From Bacilli bacterium (GTDB lineage: Bacteria > Bacillota_I > Bacilli_A > RF39 > UBA660): a DNA stretch of 45,881 nt. Numbering within the stretch: the first letter of the stretch is position 1; every line of letters begins with the position of its first letter. The position numbers and the translations under genes were made by a program. The stretch spans positions 1 through 45,881 of the forward strand of contig JAFRAK010000001.1 in the NCBI GenBank assembly GCA_017405445.1. The letters are read 5' to 3'. This document shows positions 41,298-45,881 of this stretch, piece by piece. A model generated the notes under the pieces. It had not been told where the DNA came from, ran no database searches, and saw only the letters and a list, made by a program, of their open reading frames with translations.

Positions 41298-41569
41298 TCT
41301 TTCATCTCCTCCTCATCTGTTTGATTACTATCTATTTTTATTTGTTTTTCTAGAGAAAAAGAAATGAATTCTAATGATTTAGTTATATCGTGTGATGTTT
41401 TTTCTAATTGATTTTTACAATCTGTTAAAGGAGATGACAAGATTGTACTTGAAATAGAATTATTAATTTGAGTAAGACATTCTTGTAGTTCTTTCATTGT
41501 TTTTTTTATTGAATTCTTACTTTCATTAATTGAAAATTGTATTTTTTTTAATTCTTCTTTTTCTTCCAT
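41294..41569 (-). CDS. Small helical-hairpin protein, member 2
   Basis: 91 residues, amphipathic helices at about 4-45 and 52-82 separated by a Ser/Pro turn (SSTILSSPLTDC), and an acidic tail. No Trp. Together with the next gene it makes a pair of similar size in adjacent, overlapping frames, an arrangement typical of ESAT-6/CFP-10-type heterodimers; otherwise no family recognised. First gene of the operon; AAAAGGAAGAAG precedes the ATG. Confidence 0.65.
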   Translation of the reverse strand: MEEKEELKKIQFSINESKNSIKKTMKELQECLTQINNSISSTILSSPLTDCKNQLEKTSHDITKSLEFISFSLEKQIKIDSNQTDEEEMKE

Positions 41570-41592
41570 GTTTTCTTCTTCCTTTTTAACTT

Positions 41593-41615
41593 AAAAAAAA
41601 GAGTTTTAGCTCTTT
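41593..41615 (-). terminator. Terminator of the lipoprotein gene
   Basis: The stem AAAGAG/CTCTTT (41598-41603 with 41610-41615) has a 6-nt loop, then T-run in minus direction. Confidence 0.65.
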
Positions 41616-42153
41616 ATTCTGGCTTTTTATAAGTCATCGTATTTAATACATTTTGAAGATCTTCTTCATTAAATACTTTCATTATTTCTTCATGAGGATT
41701 ATTACTATTTCCTTCTCCTACTAATAATGTGAAATAATCCTTATCGTCTTGAACTAACGCTACATAAAAGAATACACTTTGTGAATCAGTATATGCAAAG
41801 CCCTCGTAACCGTTCCATTTATACTCTTTAAAACCTTGTGCTGTGCTACTTGATCTTTTTGTTAAGTCATAATAGGTTCTTCCAGATTTTTGTAATGATA
41901 ATTTCATTGAAAAATAATAATCTGGATTATATACTTCATAATAATGGTATACGTAATCAGAGTTTTCAAATTGATGTTCTTGCGCTTTTATTTGAAAGGA
42001 CATTCTTTTTGGATAAGTAAATAATAGCTCTTCTTGAGATTCACTCTTAATTGTAAAAGAATCAGTTTCTTCTACATTTTTTTCCTTTCCACAACCCGTT
42101 ATTAATATCAAACTGATTGATAACAATACTACTAGTAATACTCTTTTTTTCAT
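41614..42153 (-). CDS. Lipoprotein of unknown function
   Basis: 179 residues. A signal sequence with lipobox LILITGC (cysteine at about residue 21) makes it a membrane lipoprotein. The mature part has FTYPKRMSFQIKAQEH, YYEVYNPDYYFSMKLSL and YFTLLVGEGNSNNPHEEIMKVFNEEDL, a small beta-rich domain like the PsbP/DUF-type lipoproteins of Bacillota. No ligand is evident. Single gene with its own terminator. Confidence 0.8.
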   Translation of the reverse strand: MKKRVLLVVLLSISLILITGCGKEKNVEETDSFTIKSESQEELLFTYPKRMSFQIKAQEHQFENSDYVYHYYEVYNPDYYFSMKLSLQKSGRTYYDLTKRSSSTAQGFKEYKWNGYEGFAYTDSQSVFFYVALVQDDKDYFTLLVGEGNSNNPHEEIMKVFNEEDLQNVLNTMTYKKPE

Positions 42154-42224
42154 AACTACACTCCCGTTATTCTTTTATCATAAACTACATTTATTATACT
42201 ATTTTTTTATAAAACAAACAAGAT

Positions 42225-42731
42225 TTATTGATAAATAATCATATCTTCTAATGACTTTCTTATATGATGATTTGGATTTTCAGGGCAATCACTTGTACGA
42301 TAACCTAAAGGCATTAAACAAATTGGTTCTAATTTTTCTGGTATATTAAAATTCTTTCTTACAATATCTTTATCAAACCTCTTTATCCAAACATTATCAA
42401 CTCCTAGATTTGTTGCGGCTAACATCATATGAGTTGCGACAATGCAAGCATCCATCTCGTAGGTAGAATCTTCTTCTGTATGATAAGCAATTTCTTTATT
42501 ACTACATATTAACAAAACTGTTTTTGATTGATAAATACAAGGAGATGCTTCTTCTATTTTTTCTATTGCTTCTTTACTTTGTAATACATAGATTACTTGT
42601 GGTTGAATATTCTTAGCAGTAGGAGCTATTCTTCCTGCTTCTAATATTTTTTCTAGTTTTTCTTTTTCTACAATCTTATTTTGAAATTTTCTAGTAGCAG
42701 TTCTTTCTCTTATTACTTTATCAAATTCCAT
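42225..42731 (-). CDS. Nitroreductase family protein
   Basis: 168 residues, at the short end of the family. FMN-binding marks: RERTATRKFQNK (about 8-19, the R-x-R/S-R...Y/F segment), APTAKNIQPQVIYVL (about 36-50) and DACIVATHMMLAATNLGVDNVWI (about 92-114), ending GYRTSDCPENPNHH. These proteins reduce small nitro or quinone compounds with NAD(P)H as homodimers. The natural substrate is unknown. It lies 5 nt downstream of the next gene and may be co-transcribed. Confidence 0.93.
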   Translation of the reverse strand: MEFDKVIRERTATRKFQNKIVEKEKLEKILEAGRIAPTAKNIQPQVIYVLQSKEAIEKIEEASPCIYQSKTVLLICSNKEIAYHTEEDSTYEMDACIVATHMMLAATNLGVDNVWIKRFDKDIVRKNFNIPEKLEPICLMPLGYRTSDCPENPNHHIRKSLEDMIIYQ

Positions 42732-42735
42732 TTTT

Positions 42736-43647
42736 TTACCCCTTTATTGATACTAATTTATTATTTTTAAAAGTATATTTCATAGTATTTAATTGTTCTT
42801 GATAATTTAGAATACTATCTCCATAGTACTCAATTTCTTCTTTTGTTTTTGCGTTGTATAAATGATCGTCTTCTAAATATCCTTCTACTGTTGTGATAAC
42901 AACATTATCATCTATTTCTTTAATATCTATAATTTCTCTAGTGATATCTAGAGGTTCTTTTATTAAAATAGAATTGGTCATATATGTTTTTAATTTATTT
43001 ATATATCGTACTTTATTTCCATTATAATCAAAAGTATTTGTTTCAAAAGAATCATTAAATAATTTTTGGTATGATTTTTTTAATTCTTCTTCTGATATAA
43101 CATTATAATCATCTTCTACTTCTAGTTTATCAAAATCCATTTGATTTAAGGCTAGATATGATTTTAATTCGCTTGTTAAATCTCCATTATAGTATTCTTC
43201 TAAATATTTACTATTTGTAGATATAATAATCGGATCTAATAGTTTTTCATATTTTTCCTTTAATTCTTCTAATGTAGGTTCTTTCCTCTCTTCTTTTGCT
43301 TCTATTTCTTCTTTGGTGTTCTCTTTTTTCTTTTCTTCTGTTTTAGGATTGTAGTCTTTCACAAAAAATCTGGCAAAAAAATCTAATTCATATAACTGAT
43401 ATCCTGCCAAAGCAATTACACCAAGTAATAAAACAATAATAATGTTTTTTTGAAGAATCTTTTTATTTTTTTCTTTAATTATTTTTTTATTTGCTTTTTC
43501 TACTTCTTGAATCAAATCTTTTTTTAGTTGTGTATCAATAAATTCTTTTAATTCTTTTTTTAAGTTTAAATCTATATATTCTCTTAGTTCTTCTTTTAAA
43601 TTAGGAATATCCTTTTCCACTTCTTTTTTTGTTTTTGTGTTACTCAT
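42736..43647 (-). CDS. Membrane-anchored protein with coiled-coil N-terminus
   Basis: 303 residues. A highly charged coiled coil in the cytoplasm (about 8-65) precedes one transmembrane helix (about 68-90, IIIVLLLGVIALAGYQLY) and an acidic, Lys/Glu-rich linker. An extracytoplasmic domain (about 120-303) has KLLDPIIISTNSKYLEEYYNGDLTSELKSY and ITTVEGYLEDDHLYNAKT. Layout resembles envelope proteins of the TcaA/YvbJ kind, but no specific family is recognised. It is co-oriented with the nitroreductase gene (5-nt spacing). Confidence 0.72.
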   Translation of the reverse strand: MSNTKTKKEVEKDIPNLKEELREYIDLNLKKELKEFIDTQLKKDLIQEVEKANKKIIKEKNKKILQKNIIIVLLLGVIALAGYQLYELDFFARFFVKDYNPKTEEKKKENTKEEIEAKEERKEPTLEELKEKYEKLLDPIIISTNSKYLEEYYNGDLTSELKSYLALNQMDFDKLEVEDDYNVISEEELKKSYQKLFNDSFETNTFDYNGNKVRYINKLKTYMTNSILIKEPLDITREIIDIKEIDDNVVITTVEGYLEDDHLYNAKTKEEIEYYGDSILNYQEQLNTMKYTFKNNKLVSIKG

Positions 43648-43682
43648 AACCTATCCCTCCATATTTAGTATAATATTTCATC

Positions 43683-43713
43683 AAAAAAATAACAAGAGGT
43701 TCATCTTGTTATT
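43683..43713 (-). terminator. Terminator of the thioredoxin-like gene
   Basis: The stem AATAACAAGA/TCTTGTTATT (43688-43697 with 43704-43713) has a 6-nt loop, then seven T in minus direction. Confidence 0.8.
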
Positions 43714-44374
43714 TTCTTTTCTTATTATCTAAATCATTCTCTAACATTTTTTTCAAAGAATTCGTTTTATAGTTAACATAGAATATTACAAATACTATTG
43801 AAATCACAAAAAATAATAAATCCCATAATAACATTTTTTCATCATCTGATATTTTTTTATTTAGTGATTCATCTTCATTCATCGATTTAAAGATATCTGT
43901 TCTTTCATTTACACTAGTCTCATAAGTTTTTGTTAAAACATTTATGATATCTTCATTATAAGTATCTTCATAACCTTTAAAATATTCATTTCCAATTATG
44001 ACAAAAGGAATTCCATCAGCTTTAATATTCATAAATTCGGCAGCTTTTTCCATTAGTTTTATATTTTTATTATCTGAATATATCTCAAAAGATACCAATT
44101 TAAAGTACTTTCCATATTCTTCTGCATTATCATTTAAAAAATATAGAAATTCCTTACAATACTCACAATTATCTCCTCGAAATAAATAAATTGGTACTTG
44201 ATTATCTGTTTCTTCATAACTTGTAAATTTTTCTTCTATTCCTGCTTCTTTTAATGTCTCTTTAAAATTAGAATACTGATATTTTTTCCCATTTACTTCT
44301 ATTTCTTTTGCATATGCATTAAATGGTAACAATAACATTGTCATTATTATTATCATTCTTAATAATCTTTTCAT
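43709..44374 (-). CDS. Exported thioredoxin-like protein with C-terminal membrane anchor
   Basis: 221 residues. Sec signal 1-22 (MIIIMTMLLLPFNAYA). The thioredoxin fold (about 48-150) shows the active site CEYC in FRGDNCEYCKEFLYFL and the cis-proline GIPFVIIG (about 127-134). One transmembrane helix (about 187-205, LLWDLLFFVISIVFVIFYV) near the C-terminus keeps it at the outer face of the membrane. It should act as a thiol-disulphide exchange protein in the envelope. Promoter at 44398-44426. Confidence 0.87.
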   Translation of the reverse strand: MKRLLRMIIIMTMLLLPFNAYAKEIEVNGKKYQYSNFKETLKEAGIEEKFTSYEETDNQVPIYLFRGDNCEYCKEFLYFLNDNAEEYGKYFKLVSFEIYSDNKNIKLMEKAAEFMNIKADGIPFVIIGNEYFKGYEDTYNEDIINVLTKTYETSVNERTDIFKSMNEDESLNKKISDDEKMLLWDLLFFVISIVFVIFYVNYKTNSLKKMLENDLDNKKRK

Positions 44375-44397
44375 TTATTTCATCTCCCACTATGATT

Positions 44398-44426
44398 ATT
44401 ATATTATAGTTTTTTTTTAAAGACAA
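44398..44426 (-). promoter_or_regulatory. Promoter of the thioredoxin-like gene
   Basis: Minus strand -35 TTGTCT (44426-44421), 17-bp spacer, -10 TATAAT (44403-44398). Back to back with the plus-strand promoter, their -35 elements 9 bp apart. Confidence 0.7.
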
Positions 44427-44435
44427 TCCTTTTAT

Positions 44436-44464
44436 TTGACACTATTTCAATCTTTTTGTATCAT
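44436..44464 (+). promoter_or_regulatory. Promoter of the Asn-rich membrane protein gene
   Basis: -35 TTGACA (44436-44441), 17-bp spacer, -10 TATCAT (44459-44464). Leader to the ATG at 44524 is about 53 nt. Confidence 0.7.
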
Positions 44465-44523
44465 TATTCTCCTTTTTGTGGTATCCTTTTAATAGAAGGA
44501 TATTTGAGAAGGAGTGTATTATT

Positions 44524-45699
44524 ATGAATAATAATGGGGATTTAGAAGAATTTACTACATCTACTTCTGATAATAGTTCTAAGGAAAAAACTGTTCAATC
44601 TACTTCTGGAATAAGGCCAATTTCAAATGCGAGAGAGGGCTTTAATGAATCTCCTAAAGAATCTATTGTTTTAGAAGGTGGAGAACCTCCTGTAGAACCA
44701 TTGGAACTTTCTAATAGAGATATTGTTGACCCTGGAGTGGTAAAAACAAATAAAAAAGCAAAACCAGTTGAGAGGCAGATAACAGATGTTGATGAAGATG
44801 GTGTTGATGATGTACAAGAATTGATGGATAAAATGAAATTATTCTCTTCAGAGGATTATGATAGTAGTCAAAATGTTGATGTTTCAAATATTAAAAAAAG
44901 AGTAAGAAGAAGAGAAAAGAAAAAAATTCTTGAGTTTCGTTTATTTAATCGTTTTGCGATTGCTTTAATTGTTTTTGGTACAATTGTATTAATATTAACA
45001 ATTATTTATATAATTTATATTAATTTGCCTACTAAAAATGGAAGTACATTGCCTATGGGTAAAATAATTCAAGTTAAAAACTCTGTTAATCACTATTCTT
45101 TAGTTGTAACAGAAGCAGAAACAAATGTAAATGTTTCAAGAATTGGAATAAGAAACAACTATAACAATAATTTAAGCAATAATATTAATACTAATGATAA
45201 TTATAATAATACTACTAATGACAATAACAATTACAATAGTAATACTAACGATAATTATAATAATACTACTAATAATAATAACAGTAATTATAATAACAGT
45301 AATTATAATAACAATAATAATTATAATACTTATGTTTCTTCTTCAGAACAATTTACAAGAGTAAAAATACAAATCAAGAATAATAAAGGTAGTCCTTCTC
45401 CAATTAGAGGTGTTAATGATTTTTACTTAGTAGATAGTTCTCATAAAGTACTTGCGACTTGCTACACAGAAGATGATTTAAGAGATTATAATATCAATGA
45501 TGCATTACCTAGTTCACTACCTCAGGTAGGAATTGTTGAAGGATACGTCTATTGTAAAACAAGTATGAATTCCTTACCTTATTTAGAGATTATTTCTGCT
45601 TCAGGTATTACGGAAAGTACTTCTCCTACTGAAAATACTAAAAGAAGTGGAGAATCATACTATTATGTTAATTTAGGAACAAATCGAAGAACAAAATAA
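44524..45699 (+). CDS. Single-pass membrane protein with Asn-rich repeat region
   Basis: About 391 residues from ATG 44524, where GAGAAGGAG lies 9 nt upstream; the longer frame from 44476 has no site and covers the leader. An N-terminal cytoplasmic acidic region (about 1-135) is followed by one transmembrane helix (about 150-178). A low-complexity stretch of some 50-55 Asn/Tyr/Thr/Asp residues (about 218-272) precedes a C-terminal external beta domain (VSSSEQFTRVKIQIKNNKG, DFYLVDSSHKVLATC). That domain resembles DUF4352-type Ig-like domains with a Cys pair. The repeat is built from near-identical AATAATTATAAT-type units. Confidence 0.78.
   Translation: MNNNGDLEEFTTSTSDNSSKEKTVQSTSGIRPISNAREGFNESPKESIVLEGGEPPVEPLELSNRDIVDPGVVKTNKKAKPVERQITDVDEDGVDDVQELMDKMKLFSSEDYDSSQNVDVSNIKKRVRRREKKKILEFRLFNRFAIALIVFGTIVLILTIIYIIYINLPTKNGSTLPMGKIIQVKNSVNHYSLVVTEAETNVNVSRIGIRNNYNNNLSNNINTNDNYNNTTNDNNNYNSNTNDNYNNTTNNNNSNYNNSNYNNNNNYNTYVSSSEQFTRVKIQIKNNKGSPSPIRGVNDFYLVDSSHKVLATCYTEDDLRDYNINDALPSSLPQVGIVEGYVYCKTSMNSLPYLEIISASGITESTSPTENTKRSGESYYYVNLGTNRRTK
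45160..45335 (+). repeat. Asn-codon microsatellite-like tract
   Basis: Imperfect tandem units of 6-18 nt (AATAAT, TATAATAAT, AATGATAATTATAAT) encode the Asn/Tyr-rich spacer of the membrane protein. Two longer repeats, ACTAATGATAATTATAATAA (45190-) and the near copy at about 45243, show duplication. In frame, so length changes in units of three would keep the protein open. Confidence 0.7.
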
Positions 45700-45728
45700 A
45701 AGAGATTAATTAATTGAAGTTGTAAGAT

Positions 45729-45766
45729 AAAAGTAGACACAAAAAAACGTGTTTACTTTTTCTTTT
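45729..45766 (+). terminator. Terminator of the Asn-rich membrane protein gene
   Basis: A 12-bp stem with one G-T pair (45729-45740 with 45749-45760, 8-nt loop), then TCTTTTG. Confidence 0.78.
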
Positions 45767-45794
45767 GATAAAATAGTTATAGGGAGATGATTTA

Positions 45795-45881
45795 ATGGCG
45801 ACTAAAGGTCAAAAATTTAAAGAAAGAACTGCAAAAGAAAAATATACAATAATAGAACCATTACTAAATGATGAAGCAACA
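45795..45881 (+). CDS. Partial ORF, start of a small basic N-terminus (truncated by window end)
   Basis: 29 codons from ATG 45795 with AGGGAGATGATTTA upstream, open to the window edge. The peptide begins MATKGQKFKERTAKEKYTII and goes on EPLLNDEAT. The K-G-Q-K-F start and a following helical segment resemble IS3-type OrfA or other helix-turn-helix proteins, but the evidence is too short for a call. Confidence 0.45.
   Translation, partial: MATKGQKFKERTAKEKYTIIEPLLNDEAT

Overview
The window is very AT-rich, single-copy bacterial chromosome. Most genes lie on the minus strand, with good Shine-Dalgarno sites, standard stop codons and many intrinsic terminators. Gene content points to a low-GC Gram-positive anaerobe (Bacillota, probably a gut-type Bacilli lineage such as RF39/Erysipelotrichia-like groups). 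It has an LTA-synthase-type enzyme, LysM and BspA-like surface proteins, WXG-like proteins, a class III (oxygen-sensitive) ribonucleotide reductase, and a cell wall but no outer-membrane genes. UGA is a stop (ATGA overlaps at 39637, 41025 and 41294). No rRNA, tRNA or CRISPR array was seen.

Layout. 1-1680: an IS110-family element with a structured 5' non-coding region (candidate bridge RNA), abutting a 24-codon stump of a P-type ATPase. 1773-4428: a decaying accessory stretch with a CDF transporter, a frameshifted zinc metallopeptidase, a GNAT acetyltransferase and small repeats. 4678-14075: the most coherent block. It holds a sensor kinase/response regulator pair, a candidate small RNA, a glycosyltransferase/NAGPA-domain/membrane-protein operon, and a VTC-domain/DUF4956/CotH-like/Cthe_2159-like operon. 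Four promoters in this block carry the same site (TTTAA-type hexamers in direct repeat, 11-bp period) exactly 10 bp upstream of the -10. I read this as an envelope regulon of the local response regulator, resembling CiaR control including a csRNA-like small RNA.

14265-25776: single genes for a membrane-anchored protein, an ADP-ribosylglycohydrolase, a LysM protein, a WXG-like protein and a DUF362 protein. They are followed by metal efflux (MntP and CDF), an OatA-like acyltransferase with two SGNH domains (one lacking its serine), and a transglutaminase-like protein. 25846-30792: a divergent sigma-70-family factor with an apparent second region-4 domain, then nrdD, a 51-residue ORF and nrdG. 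The small ORF carries the glycyl-radical motif that is missing from the end of NrdD, so the reductase appears naturally split into two chains.

31157-45881: cell-envelope genes. These are a 1416-residue BspA-like surface protein, zinc-ribbon/membrane proteins, an LTA-synthase-like sulfatase, and an operon of two ~90-residue helical proteins with a double zinc-ribbon membrane protein and a TPM-domain protein. A lipoprotein, a nitroreductase, a thioredoxin-like exported protein, an Asn-rich membrane protein and a truncated ORF at the window edge complete it.

All family assignments are from reading motifs by eye; no search was run.
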